A program made the position numbers and the translations under genes. A stretch of DNA of 64,000 bases, taken from assembly GCF_000425445.1 (NCBI RefSeq), contig NZ_AUDL01000013.1, positions 97,676-161,675 on the forward strand. Direction: 5' to 3'. This document shows, piece after piece, positions 1 through 7,889 of this stretch. Under the pieces are notes generated by a model. It saw nothing but the letters and a program-made list of their open reading frames with translations. It was not told the origin of the DNA and made no database searches. The stretch is from Flavobacterium denitrificans DSM 15936 (GTDB taxonomy: Bacteria > Bacteroidota > Bacteroidia > Flavobacteriales > Flavobacteriaceae). Numbering within the stretch: position 1 is the stretch's first letter; each line of letters opens with the position of its first letter.

Positions 1-888
1 GCATTGTTAGAATCAGGAGATCATATTGTTTCTGCTGGAAGTGTTTTTGGGTCAACTCATGCGTTATTCATGACGTATTTCCCAAAATGGAAAATTGAAA
101 CTTCTTATTTTGATATCAATCAACCCGAAACAATTGAAAGCTTTATTAAGCCAAATACTAAAATTCTTTATGCTGAAACGCCAACTAATCCGGGTGTAGA
201 TGTGATTGATTTAGAATTGTTGGGTCAAATTGCAAAAAAACACAATTTAATTTTAATAATTGACAACTGTTTTGCTACGCCATATATTCAGCAACCTATT
301 AAATATGGAGCGCATGTCGTAGTGCATTCGGCTACAAAATTAATGGATGGTCAAGGTCGTGTTCTGGGAGGAATCGCAGTTGGGGAAGCAGAGTTAATTC
401 GTAAAATTTATTTGTTTTCAAGAAATACAGGGCCAGCAATGTCACCATTTAATGCATGGGTTTTGTCAAAAAGTTTAGAAACTTTGGCTGTTCGTGTCGA
501 TAGACATTGTGAAAATGCTTTAAAAGTGGCTGAATTTTTAGAAAGCCACCCAAATGTAAATAATGTGAAATATCCATTCTTGAAATCACATCCAAAATAT
601 GAAATTGCCAAAAAACAAATGCTTTTAGGGGGTAACATAATTGCGATTGAAATTAAAGGCGGTCTTGAAGCAGGGCGAAACTTTTTGAACAAAATTAAGT
701 TATGTTCTCTTTCTGCAAATATTGGTGATGTAAAAACAATTGTTACGCATCCAGCATCAACGACACACAGCAAATTGTCTGAAGAAGACCAATTGGCAGT
801 TGGAATCACACAAGGTTTGGTTCGTATTTCCGTTGGTTTAGAAAAGGTAGAAGATGTAATTGCCGATTTGAATCAAGCATTATCATAA
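1..888 (+). CDS. metZ: Cys/Met-metabolism PLP enzyme, O-succinyl/O-acetylhomoserine sulfhydrylase type (5' truncated)
   Basis: The reading frame is open to the left edge, so about 95-100 N-terminal residues of a roughly 390-residue enzyme are missing. Family members attach sulfide to activated homoserine to give homocysteine, using pyridoxal phosphate in the cytoplasm. The PLP-lysine motif HSATKLMDGQGRVLGG is intact near position 325-370, and its DGQGR signature is typical of MetZ-like sulfhydrylases rather than cystathionine synthases. A strong terminator follows, so this is the last gene of a unit that begins upstream. Its place next to sulfate-assimilation and methionine-synthase genes fits homocysteine formation from the sulfide they make. 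Cystathionine gamma-synthase is the main alternative. The acyl group used (succinyl or acetyl) cannot be told from this part. Confidence 0.85.
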   Translation, partial: ALLESGDHIVSAGSVFGSTHALFMTYFPKWKIETSYFDINQPETIESFIKPNTKILYAETPTNPGVDVIDLELLGQIAKKHNLILIIDNCFATPYIQQPIKYGAHVVVHSATKLMDGQGRVLGGIAVGEAELIRKIYLFSRNTGPAMSPFNAWVLSKSLETLAVRVDRHCENALKVAEFLESHPNVNNVKYPFLKSHPKYEIAKKQMLLGGNIIAIEIKGGLEAGRNFLNKIKLCSLSANIGDVKTIVTHPASTTHSKLSEEDQLAVGITQGLVRISVGLEKVEDVIADLNQALS

Positions 889-907
889 AATATAATCATG
901 AAAATGG

Positions 908-939
908 AAAGGGCTATTTGTTTTAAATAGCCCTTTTTT
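908..939 (+). terminator. Intrinsic terminator after the sulfhydrylase gene
   Basis: A 12-bp perfect stem (AAAGGGCTATTT paired with AAATAGCCCTTT) with a short loop is followed by a run of T. It closes the transcript of the truncated first gene. Confidence 0.85.
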
Positions 940-977
940 GTTATCTTGAAATTGCTAAATTAGAAGTTTGCCTAAAT

Positions 978-1490
978 ATGATAAAGCCAAGATTAATTTT
1001 GCTGTCTGATTTGTTTGGAGGCAATCCCGAATGGATTCAATATTACGTCGAAATATTAGAGCCTAAATTTGATGTTCAATTTTATGATGTTTTAAAATTA
1101 GCTCAGATCGATTCTTCAAACGAAGAAAAAGAAATCCATAATCAATTTTTAAGCGGGGGAATTGAAAAAGCCGTAGCAAATTTATTGAATTATGAAAAGG
1201 GAGATATAGCCATTTTAGGTTTTAGCATTGGAGGAACAATTGCTTGGAAAGCTTCTTTACGAGGGTTGAAAACAATACAATTAGTGGCAGTTTCTTCAAC
1301 AAGATTGCGTTTCGAGACTGAAGTGCCAAATTGTGAAATGCAACTTTATTTTGGCAGTAATGATTTTAATAAGCCGAATCAGCAATGGTTTTCAAATTTA
1401 AAGATGACAAGTCAAATTTTTGAAAATGAGGATCATTGGCTCTATTCGAAGAAGAACAATATTTTGTTGATTTGTAGTAATTTTTTGTAA
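978..1490 (+). CDS. Small alpha/beta-hydrolase-like protein
   Basis: This 170-residue protein has a nucleophile-elbow motif GFSIGG (about residues 81-86) and a late histidine in EDHWLY (about residue 153), which fit the Ser and His of an alpha/beta-hydrolase triad. It is shorter than typical family members (220-280 residues), so cap elements are probably missing. No signal peptide is seen, so it is likely cytoplasmic. The substrate cannot be inferred. It stands alone between a terminator and the promoter of the next gene. Confidence 0.6.
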   Translation: MIKPRLILLSDLFGGNPEWIQYYVEILEPKFDVQFYDVLKLAQIDSSNEEKEIHNQFLSGGIEKAVANLLNYEKGDIAILGFSIGGTIAWKASLRGLKTIQLVAVSSTRLRFETEVPNCEMQLYFGSNDFNKPNQQWFSNLKMTSQIFENEDHWLYSKKNNILLICSNFL

Positions 1491-1516
1491 TTCATTCGCC
1501 AAAAAGTATATTTTTG
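1485..1516 (+). promoter_or_regulatory. Bacteroidetes-type promoter for the RDD gene
   Basis: TTG at 1485-1487 and TATTTTTG at 1509-1516, spaced 21 nt, match the TTG / TAnnTTTG consensus. Transcription would start near 1520, about 45 nt before the ATG. Confidence 0.55.
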
Positions 1517-1565
1517 TTAATGCCAAAATTAAAATAAATTATTAACCAAATTAACTTAACCAACT

Positions 1566-2066
1566 ATGAGTAACTCTACCTATGTCCTTGACGATAAATT
1601 ATTAGCTTCAACTGGGCAAAGATTTCTTAATTACATTTTAGACACTGCAGTAGTTTTTGTATTAGTGTTTTGCTTGGGGATTTTTTTAGCTTTACTTGCA
1701 ACTTTGCTCGGGCTTCCGGGATTACTAAGTTGGCTTGAAAATATAAGCACATTAGAAGATAGATTGCTTTTTATTCTTATTCACATTATTTATTATGTTT
1801 TTACAGAAGGCCTTTTTGGGAGATCTGTTGGTAAATTGATTACAGGAACTGTTGTTGTAGATGAGAACGGTTTGAAGCCTACTTTTGATATTATTTTGAA
1901 AAGAAGCTTATGTCGTATAATTCCTTTTGATGGTCTTTCATTTTTTGGATCAAGAGGATGGCACGATTCTCTTTCGGATACTTATGTTGTCAATAAAAAG
2001 GATCTCGAGGAAGAATTAAAAACATTCCATGAGTTTAATTTAATTGGAACCAGTGAAGTAATCTGA
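1566..2066 (+). CDS. RDD family membrane protein
   Basis: This 166-residue protein starts with a short hydrophilic segment containing an arginine (TGQRFLNYILD) before the first membrane span. It has about three hydrophobic segments (roughly residues 20-45, 55-80 and a weaker one near 118-130). A GRSVGKLITGTVVVDENG segment follows span two, as in RDD-domain proteins. The family sits in the inner membrane and is poorly understood, with proposed roles in transport. It has its own promoter and lies between a hydrolase gene and an Rrf2 regulator, so the context does not fix a function. Confidence 0.75.
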   Translation: MSNSTYVLDDKLLASTGQRFLNYILDTAVVFVLVFCLGIFLALLATLLGLPGLLSWLENISTLEDRLLFILIHIIYYVFTEGLFGRSVGKLITGTVVVDENGLKPTFDIILKRSLCRIIPFDGLSFFGSRGWHDSLSDTYVVNKKDLEEELKTFHEFNLIGTSEVI

Positions 2067-2198
2067 TAGGTTAAGTAGAATTTAACTTCTGTTCTTTTAT
2101 TATTCTCATTTAAAAAGCCTATTTTTGTTGCAGAAAAGAATACGTCGATTTCGATGTATCAAATTCAGAACAAATATTTTGCAATTTAAAATTTAAAG

Positions 2199-2609
2199 AT
2201 GCTTTCAAAGAAAACAAAATACGGAATTAAAGCTTTAACTTATTTGGCGAGAAGAGAGAATAATGAACCTGTCCAAATTGCTGAAATTGCAAAAAACGAA
2301 CATATTTCGATTAAGTTTTTGGAAAGTATTTTGCTGTTGCTAAGAAACTCAGGATTTCTTGGCGCCAAAAAAGGAAAAGGTGGCGGTTATTACTTGATAA
2401 AAGACCCGAAAGATATCAGTATGGCGAAAGTCTATCGTATTTTGGAAGGACCTATTGCATTACTGCCTTGTGCAAGTCACAATTTCTACGAAAGATGCGA
2501 TGACTGCGATGACGAATCCACTTGTGCGGCACGACGCTTAATGACAGAAGTTCGGGATAATACCCTTAAAATATTAGAAAGTAATTCTTTGGCAGATATA
2601 GCATTTTAA
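2199..2609 (+). CDS. Rrf2 family transcriptional regulator (IscR/CymR-like)
   Basis: The 136-residue protein opens with the Rrf2 winged-helix signature (MLSKKTKYGIKALTYLARR, then a wing rich in glycine around KKGKGGGYYL). The C-terminal half has four cysteines spaced C-x8-C-x2-C-x5-C (about residues 91-109). This resembles the cysteine region that holds the Fe-S cluster in IscR, but the spacing differs. In Firmicutes the relative CymR represses cysteine and sulfur genes. Here the gene sits just before two TauE permeases and the cys operon, whose promoters share a 21-bp motif, so it is a good candidate for their regulator (inference). A TATTTTTG -7 box is present at 2120-2127. Confidence 0.85.
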   Translation: MLSKKTKYGIKALTYLARRENNEPVQIAEIAKNEHISIKFLESILLLLRNSGFLGAKKGKGGGYYLIKDPKDISMAKVYRILEGPIALLPCASHNFYERCDDCDDESTCAARRLMTEVRDNTLKILESNSLADIAF

Positions 2610-2630
2610 GAATTAGGAATAGAATTATTT

Positions 2631-2664
2631 AAAAAGACCATTTTTATAGAAATGGTCTTTTTGT
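2631..2664. terminator. Terminator between convergent Rrf2 and TauE genes
   Basis: The stem AAAAAGACCATTT / AAATGGTCTTTTT has T-rich flanks on both strands. It can serve the Rrf2 gene on the + strand and the convergent permease gene on the - strand. Confidence 0.8.
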
Positions 2665-2676
2665 TTCAGTTTATTA

Positions 2677-3459
2677 TTAAAAAATCAATTTATATCCAGC
2701 CATAAAAAGCATTACGGCGATCGCATTTCTAAGAAATTGATCGGGCACTTTTCCGCTTAACATGCTTCCACAATATATTCCAGGAAGTGATCCCATTAAT
2801 AATTGCCCGAGTAAGCCCATATCTAAATTCCCCATTGATGCATGTCCAAGACCTGCAACTAAAGTTAGTGGAACAGCATGCGCAATTTCAGTCCCAACCA
2901 AGCGAGGCGTTGGCAAAAGTGGGTATAAGAAAAATAAAGTTACAGTTCCTAATGCTCCAGCTCCAATAGAAGTTAGCGTTACCGTTGCGCCTAACAAAAC
3001 TCCAATTCCAATTGTAAGCATGTTTTGAGTTGTGCTTTCATTATGAAATTTATCTCCAGCATGTTTTTGTGAAAAAACCAAAATCTTCTGTTTGAATATA
3101 ATTGCAACTGAAGTAAATAATAGTGCCCAGCCTAAACTATACTTAATAACGCTGTTGATTTTTTCAATGTCAGTTTTAATACTGTTTAGTATCCATAACG
3201 TCAATAAAGCAGCAGGAACACTTCCTAAGGTTAGCCAACCGGTAATTTTCCAGTTGATATTTCCTTTTTTGTTGTGAACAAATACTCCTCCAGCTTTGGT
3301 AAATGCAGCATAAAGTAAATCGGTTCCAACGGCTTTTGTTGGCGGAATCCCGAAATATAATAAAATAGGAGTCATTAACGAGCCTCCGCCGACACCAGTT
3401 AACCCAACAATAAACCCAACAACCAAACCTGCAATTACAAGACCAATCTGAAAATCCAT
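2677..3459 (-). CDS. TauE/SafE family sulfite/anion permease (first of two)
   Basis: The 260-residue polytopic inner-membrane protein has about eight hydrophobic segments. It shows the family's paired glycine-rich repeats, GLTGVGGGSLMTPILL near the N-terminus and TLTSIGAGALGTVTLFFL in the middle. TauE/SafE proteins move small sulfur or carbon anions such as sulfite or sulfoacetate. The gene diverges from a second TauE gene that heads the sulfate-assimilation operon, and both leaders carry the same 21-bp motif. This supports a role in sulfur anion import or export (inference). The exact substrate is unknown. Confidence 0.85.
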   Translation of the reverse strand: MDFQIGLVIAGLVVGFIVGLTGVGGGSLMTPILLYFGIPPTKAVGTDLLYAAFTKAGGVFVHNKKGNINWKITGWLTLGSVPAALLTLWILNSIKTDIEKINSVIKYSLGWALLFTSVAIIFKQKILVFSQKHAGDKFHNESTTQNMLTIGIGVLLGATVTLTSIGAGALGTVTLFFLYPLLPTPRLVGTEIAHAVPLTLVAGLGHASMGNLDMGLLGQLLMGSLPGIYCGSMLSGKVPDQFLRNAIAVMLFMAGYKLIF

Positions 3460-3496
3460 ACTAAAAATTTGGCGCTAAAATAATAACAATTTTATA

Positions 3497-3517
3497 ATTA
3501 TCCTATAGATTTGGTAG
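3497..3517 (-). promoter_or_regulatory. Candidate operator, copy 1 (tauE leader)
   Basis: Read on the - strand this is CTACCAA-ATCT-ATAGGATAAT, about 40 nt upstream of the permease start. It matches 17 of 21 positions with the copy at 3717-3737 on the other side of the divergent control region. A shared binding site for one regulator, perhaps the nearby Rrf2 protein, is the simplest reading. Confidence 0.55.
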
Positions 3518-3678
3518 AGATTAAATATGTATTTTTACAAATCACAAAATTAAAGTACACTGTTAAAATCTAACGAAGCAGCGTATAATTTGTTAAATAA
3601 ATTATTTAATCCTTTATTAAATCTCTTTTGTCTTGGTTTGTAGGATGATAGCTTCTGCAAAAAACTAAATATATTGTT

Positions 3679-3707
3679 TTGATATTTCAAAATATATAGT
3701 ACATTTG
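3679..3707 (+). promoter_or_regulatory. Promoter of the sulfate-assimilation operon
   Basis: TTG at 3679-3681 and TACATTTG at 3700-3707 are 18 nt apart and fit the Bacteroidetes sigma consensus. A second TTG at 3674 would give 23 nt. The predicted start near 3712 lies just before the candidate operator. The rest of the 307-bp gap between the two permease genes (3460-3766) is AT-rich, and I see no gene in it. Confidence 0.65.
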
Positions 3708-3716
3708 CAAAGTAAT

Positions 3717-3737
3717 CTACTAAGCCGATAGGATAAT
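3717..3737 (+). promoter_or_regulatory. Candidate operator, copy 2 (cys operon leader)
   Basis: CTACTAA-GCCG-ATAGGATAAT lies about 10 nt after the -7 box, so it starts around +5. A repressor bound here would block initiation. It matches copy 1 at 17 of 21 positions, with the last ten bases identical. Confidence 0.6.
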
Positions 3738-3766
3738 GGATTTTTAAGAAAAAAAATCTTAGAAAT

Positions 3767-4669
3767 ATGGAAAATGAACTTAAATTAAACAATACTGCGA
3801 TTAAGTCTAATGCTTTGTCAAAGGGAAATTTATGGGTTTTGATACCTATTGTTCTATTAGTGGGTTTGCTGGGTACATTAATTTACAATCATCACGCGGA
3901 ATTTACATGGGATGGATTTGTGAATGGTTTTAATGCAGAGTTCTTAGTGTTTTTAGCCATTGGAGTTTTCGCTCAGTTGGTCGACGGAACGTTGGGAATG
4001 GGATATGGAGCAACTTCTACGTCATTTTTATTAGCTTATGGAGTTCCGCCGGTTGTGAGTAGTACAGCGGTTCACGTTTCAGAAATGTTTACTACCGGAG
4101 CATCGGCGCTTTCGCATCATCGTTTCGGAAACATCAATAAAAAACTGGTAAAGCATTTGTTGATTCCGGGGGTTTTAGGTTCAATCACAGGAGCTTATTT
4201 ATTGTCAGATGTAATTAATGGAGATGTAATTAAGCCGTTTATTGCGGTTTATATGATTGTTTTAGCGGTAATCATTATCAGAAAAGCGTTAAAAAAGAAT
4301 ATTGTAAAAAAGAAAACTAAAAAGTTAGGCGCTTTAGCTGTTTTTGGAGGTTTTATGGATTCCGTTGGCGGTGGAGGCTGGGGGCCAATCGTAACTTCAA
4401 CTTTATTAGGAAGAGGAAGAAATCCGAGATATACTATTGGTTCAGTAAACGCAGCTGAGTTTGCGATTTCATTTGCAAGCGGTATCACATTTATGCTTTT
4501 TGGAGGAATCCACGGCTGGCAGGTAATTATCGGACTGATTTTAGGTGGAGTGGTTTCGGCACCTTTGGCGGCTTATTTAGTGAATAAAATCAAAAGAAAA
4601 CCAATGATGGTTGCCGTTGGGATTCTAATTATATTATTGAGTTTAAAAACATTATCTAAATTATTGTAA
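3767..4669 (+). CDS. TauE/SafE family permease heading the cys operon
   Basis: The 300-residue membrane protein has about nine hydrophobic segments and the TauE/SafE repeats LVDGTLGMGYGATSTSFLL (about residue 72) and FMDSVGGGGWGPIVTSTLL (about residue 197). It lies 27 nt ahead of cysH on the same strand and shares the operon promoter. Known relatives handle sulfite, sulfonates or sulfoacetate. No ABC or SulP sulfate transporter is present in the window, so sulfate uptake is a possible role, but that is inference. It is clearly diverged from the permease at 2677-3459, so it is not a recent duplicate. Confidence 0.85.
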   Translation: MENELKLNNTAIKSNALSKGNLWVLIPIVLLVGLLGTLIYNHHAEFTWDGFVNGFNAEFLVFLAIGVFAQLVDGTLGMGYGATSTSFLLAYGVPPVVSSTAVHVSEMFTTGASALSHHRFGNINKKLVKHLLIPGVLGSITGAYLLSDVINGDVIKPFIAVYMIVLAVIIIRKALKKNIVKKKTKKLGALAVFGGFMDSVGGGGWGPIVTSTLLGRGRNPRYTIGSVNAAEFAISFASGITFMLFGGIHGWQVIIGLILGGVVSAPLAAYLVNKIKRKPMMVAVGILIILLSLKTLSKLL

Positions 4670-4696
4670 AAGATAATTTTAGAAAGGAAAAGAATT

Positions 4697-5407
4697 ATGA
4701 GTGCGAGTATTGTACAAGAATTATTAGAGAAAACTAAAGACCTTTCGCTTGACAAAATCTTAGTTTTTTTAGCAAAAGAATTTCCAGGGAAAGTAATTTT
4801 CTCAACATCTTTCGGTCAAGAAGATCAGGTAATTACTGATTTCATTGCAAAAAGTAATACGGATATTAAGGTGTTTACTTTGGATACAGGAAGATTATTT
4901 CAGGAAACGTATGATGTTTTTCACAAAACATTAAAAAAATACAAAAGACCGATTGAGGTTTATTTCCCAGAAGCTGCTTCAGTAGAAAATCTTCTGAAAA
5001 CAAAAGGACCAAACAGCTTTTACGATTCAGTTGAGAATAGAAAAGAATGCTGTTTTATTCGAAAAGTAGTTCCGTTGAGAAAAGCTTTGGCAGGAAATTC
5101 GGTTTGGATTACGGGTTTAAGAGCTGAACAATCGGAGAACAGACACGATTTAAGTTTGTTTGAATACGACGGAAACTTCGAAATCATCAAATTCAATCCG
5201 TTATTAAAATGGACTTTAGAAGAAGTTGAAACGTATTTGTCAGAAAACAATGTTCCGCAAAATGCATTGCACAAACAAGGTTTCGTAAGTATTGGATGTG
5301 CGCCTTGTACCAGAGCAATTTTTCCAGGTGAAGATATCAGAGCCGGAAGATGGTGGTGGGAATCAAGCCATAAAGAATGTGGGCTTCATAGTGCTAAGAA
5401 AGAGTAG
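4697..5407 (+). CDS. cysH: Phosphoadenosine/adenosine phosphosulfate reductase (APS-reductase type)
   Basis: The 236-residue enzyme reduces activated sulfate to sulfite with thioredoxin. It has the PP-loop-like STSFGQEDQVI, the catalytic C-terminal ECGLH (about residue 228), and two extra cysteine motifs, KECC (about residue 116) and GCAPC (about residue 202). That CC/CxxC set binds a [4Fe-4S] cluster and marks enzymes that use APS directly (EC 1.8.4.10). No APS kinase gene (cysC) is present in the operon, which agrees. It sits between tauE and cysD. Confidence 0.92.
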   Translation: MSASIVQELLEKTKDLSLDKILVFLAKEFPGKVIFSTSFGQEDQVITDFIAKSNTDIKVFTLDTGRLFQETYDVFHKTLKKYKRPIEVYFPEAASVENLLKTKGPNSFYDSVENRKECCFIRKVVPLRKALAGNSVWITGLRAEQSENRHDLSLFEYDGNFEIIKFNPLLKWTLEEVETYLSENNVPQNALHKQGFVSIGCAPCTRAIFPGEDIRAGRWWWESSHKECGLHSAKKE

Positions 5408-5543
5408 GTAGAAGAAAGAAGCAAGATGCAAGACTTTCTTTTAGAGAATAGAATATAGATTATAGAATAAAGAGTGGAGATTTTTAGATCAGGCAACTTG
5501 AAACCTAAAACTTGAAACTCACAAAATATCAAACAAAAAAACA

Positions 5544-6443
5544 ATGAGTTCAGTATTAAAAACAAACGCTTTAGAGAGTGAAGCGATATACATTTTCAGA
5601 GAAGTAATTTCACAGTTTGACAAACCGGTTTTGCTTTTCTCAGGAGGAAAAGATTCTATTACATTGGTGCGTTTAGCGCAAAAAGCATTTTTTCCTGCTA
5701 AGATTCCGTTTCCTCTTTTGCACGTTGATACAGGACACAATTTCCCTGAAACAATCGCTTTCAGAGATAAATTGGTAGAAGAATTAGGTTTAGAGTTGAT
5801 CGTTCGTAATGTTCAGGATGCTATAGATGAAGGAAAAGTAGTTGAAGAAACTGGGAAATATTCTAGTAGAAACAGTTTACAAACAACAACACTTTTAGAT
5901 GCAATTGAAGAATTTAAGTTTGATGCTTGTATTGGTGGTGCGCGTCGTGACGAAGAAAAAGCAAGAGCAAAAGAACGTATTTTCTCTGTTCGTGATGATT
6001 TCGGACAATGGGACGAAAAAAATCAAAGACCTGAGTTGTTTGATATCTTGAATGGAAAAATTGAAAATGGACAAAACGTTCGTGTTTTCCCAATTTCAAA
6101 CTGGACAGAATTAGATGTTTGGAGTTATATCGAGAAAGAAAAAATCGAGATTCCGTCAATCTATTTCTCACATAAAAGAAAAGTTTTTTTGAGAGACGGT
6201 TTAATCTGGTCGCATTCTCCTTTTGTGTACCAAGAAGAAGACGAACAAATCGAAGAAAGAATTGTTCGCTTCAGAACCGTTGGAGATATGAGCTGTACAG
6301 CAGCTGTTGAATCTTACGCAGCAACAATCGAAGAAGTTGTTGGCGAAATCAGATCATCAACCATTTCTGAAAGAGGAGCCAGAATCGATGATAAACGTTC
6401 TGAAGCTGCAATGGAAAAAAGAAAACAACAAGGATACTTTTAA
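5544..6443 (+). CDS. cysD: Sulfate adenylyltransferase subunit 2
   Basis: The 299-residue catalytic subunit of ATP sulfurylase forms APS from sulfate and ATP with the CysN GTPase. The ATP PP-loop LLFSGGKDSITL is at about residues 30-41, and the conserved GGARRDEEKARAKERIFS segment is at about 131-148. Length is normal (about 300). The 136-nt gap before it holds short A/G-rich repeats (agaatatagattatagaat; gaaacctaaaacttgaaac) and no gene. Confidence 0.95.
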   Translation: MSSVLKTNALESEAIYIFREVISQFDKPVLLFSGGKDSITLVRLAQKAFFPAKIPFPLLHVDTGHNFPETIAFRDKLVEELGLELIVRNVQDAIDEGKVVEETGKYSSRNSLQTTTLLDAIEEFKFDACIGGARRDEEKARAKERIFSVRDDFGQWDEKNQRPELFDILNGKIENGQNVRVFPISNWTELDVWSYIEKEKIEIPSIYFSHKRKVFLRDGLIWSHSPFVYQEEDEQIEERIVRFRTVGDMSCTAAVESYAATIEEVVGEIRSSTISERGARIDDKRSEAAMEKRKQQGYF

Positions 6444-6562
6444 TTCAATTAAAAATCGAGAATTAAAAATTAAAAGTTAGAATCAAGAAAACAAAAACAT
6501 ACAGATTTAAGTTTCGAGAAAACATGAAACCTGAAACTTTAAACCTGAAACAATATATTAAG

Positions 6563-7807
6563 ATGGACGTTTTAAAAATAGCAACAGCAGGAAGTGTAGA
6601 TGACGGAAAAAGTACTTTGATCGGGAGATTATTGTATGATACAAAATCATTGACAACTGATAAAATAGAAGCAATCGAAAAAAGCAGTAAACAAAAAGGT
6701 TACGATTACCTTGATTTTTCTTTGGCAACTGACGGTTTAGTAGCAGAAAGAGAACAAGGAATCACGATTGACGTTGCGCATATTTATTTTTCGACTGCAA
6801 AGAAAAGTTACATTATTGCCGATACTCCAGGTCACGTAGAATATACAAGAAACATGGTTACAGGAGCTTCGACTTCTCAGGTTTCGATCATTTTGATTGA
6901 TGCCAGAAAAGGAGTTATAGAGCAGACGTATCGTCACTTTTTTATCAATAATTTATTGCGAGTAAAAGAAGTAATTGTTGCTATTAACAAAATGGATTTG
7001 GTTGATTACTCAGAAGAAGTTTTCAATAAAATCAAAGCTGATTTTGAGGCTTTAAATGCAAAAAGCACATTCAAAGAACAAAATGTAAGTTACATTCCGT
7101 TAAGTGCAATCAATGGCGGAAACGTTGTGGATAAATCGGAAAATATGCCTTGGTATGATGGACAAACAGTTTTAGAACATCTAGAAGGATTGCATTCTCA
7201 CGATGTTTACGAAGCAGGAAAAGCACGTTTCCCAGTTCAGACGGTTATTCGTCCAAAAACTGAAGAATACCACGATTTTAGAGGATATGCTGGAAAATTA
7301 TACGGAAACTCAATCAAAGTTGGAGATGCTGTAACAGTTCTTCCTTCTTTAACAGAATCAACAGTTACTAAAATTCACTTTTTCGATAAAACATTTGACG
7401 AAGCTACAGCGGGTTCTTCAATCACAATCGAATTAGAAAATGATATCAATGTAACAAGAGGCGATATGATTGTAAAATCTAGCGAGCTTCCAAAAATTGA
7501 AAAAGACATTACCACAACAGTTTGCTGGATGGACAGTAAAAAATTGGTTGCAGGAACTAAATATTTGGTGCAACACAATACCAACAGAGTTTTAGCAAAA
7601 GTAGAAAGCATCAAAAATACAATTGCAACAGATTACTCTGGAACGACAGAAGCTTCACAATTGGCCATCAACGAAATTGGAGAAGTTACGATCAAATTAA
7701 GCAAACCGTTATATTTTGACTCATACAACGAAAACAAATCAAACGGAGCTTTCATCTTAATTGATACAGCAACAAACACAACAGCAGGAGTAGGCTTTAT
7801 AAGATAG
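6563..7807 (+). CDS. cysN: Sulfate adenylyltransferase subunit 1 (GTPase)
   Basis: This EF-Tu-like GTPase powers APS formation by CysD. G-motifs are clear: AGSVDDGKST near residue 10, DTPGHVEY near 88 and NKMD near 142, followed by two beta-barrel domains. I chose the ATG at 6563 (MDVLKIATAGSVDDGKS; 414 residues). An in-frame ATG at 6524 would add 13 residues encoded by the repetitive gaaacctgaaac tract, which looks like a spacer. There is no fused or separate APS kinase, which fits the APS-type CysH. Confidence 0.93.
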   Translation: MDVLKIATAGSVDDGKSTLIGRLLYDTKSLTTDKIEAIEKSSKQKGYDYLDFSLATDGLVAEREQGITIDVAHIYFSTAKKSYIIADTPGHVEYTRNMVTGASTSQVSIILIDARKGVIEQTYRHFFINNLLRVKEVIVAINKMDLVDYSEEVFNKIKADFEALNAKSTFKEQNVSYIPLSAINGGNVVDKSENMPWYDGQTVLEHLEGLHSHDVYEAGKARFPVQTVIRPKTEEYHDFRGYAGKLYGNSIKVGDAVTVLPSLTESTVTKIHFFDKTFDEATAGSSITIELENDINVTRGDMIVKSSELPKIEKDITTTVCWMDSKKLVAGTKYLVQHNTNRVLAKVESIKNTIATDYSGTTEASQLAINEIGEVTIKLSKPLYFDSYNENKSNGAFILIDTATNTTAGVGFIR

Positions 7808-7889
7808 TTGATGGTTTTTAGTTGATAGTTGATGGTTTTTAGAACCAACAACCAACAACCAGCAACCAACAACCAAAAACTAAAGAGAA
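7808..7889 (+). repeat. TTGATGGTTTTTAG / AACCAACAACC repeat hairpin
   Basis: Copies of a GTTGATGG-type unit are followed by five AACCAACA-type units, so the two halves can pair into a long imperfect hairpin. The tract fills the cysN-sulfite reductase spacer. Related tracts lie at 18713-18866 and 19249-19284. Confidence 0.6.

Noticed and set aside
3550..3792. 80-residue open frame on the - strand between the two tauE genes
   Set aside because: It covers the cys operon promoter, the operator and the start of tauE, and looks like AT-rich chance coding.
6524..6562. Upstream ATG extending CysN
   Set aside because: The extra 13 residues come from the GAAACCT repeat spacer, and CysN proteins start close to the P-loop.
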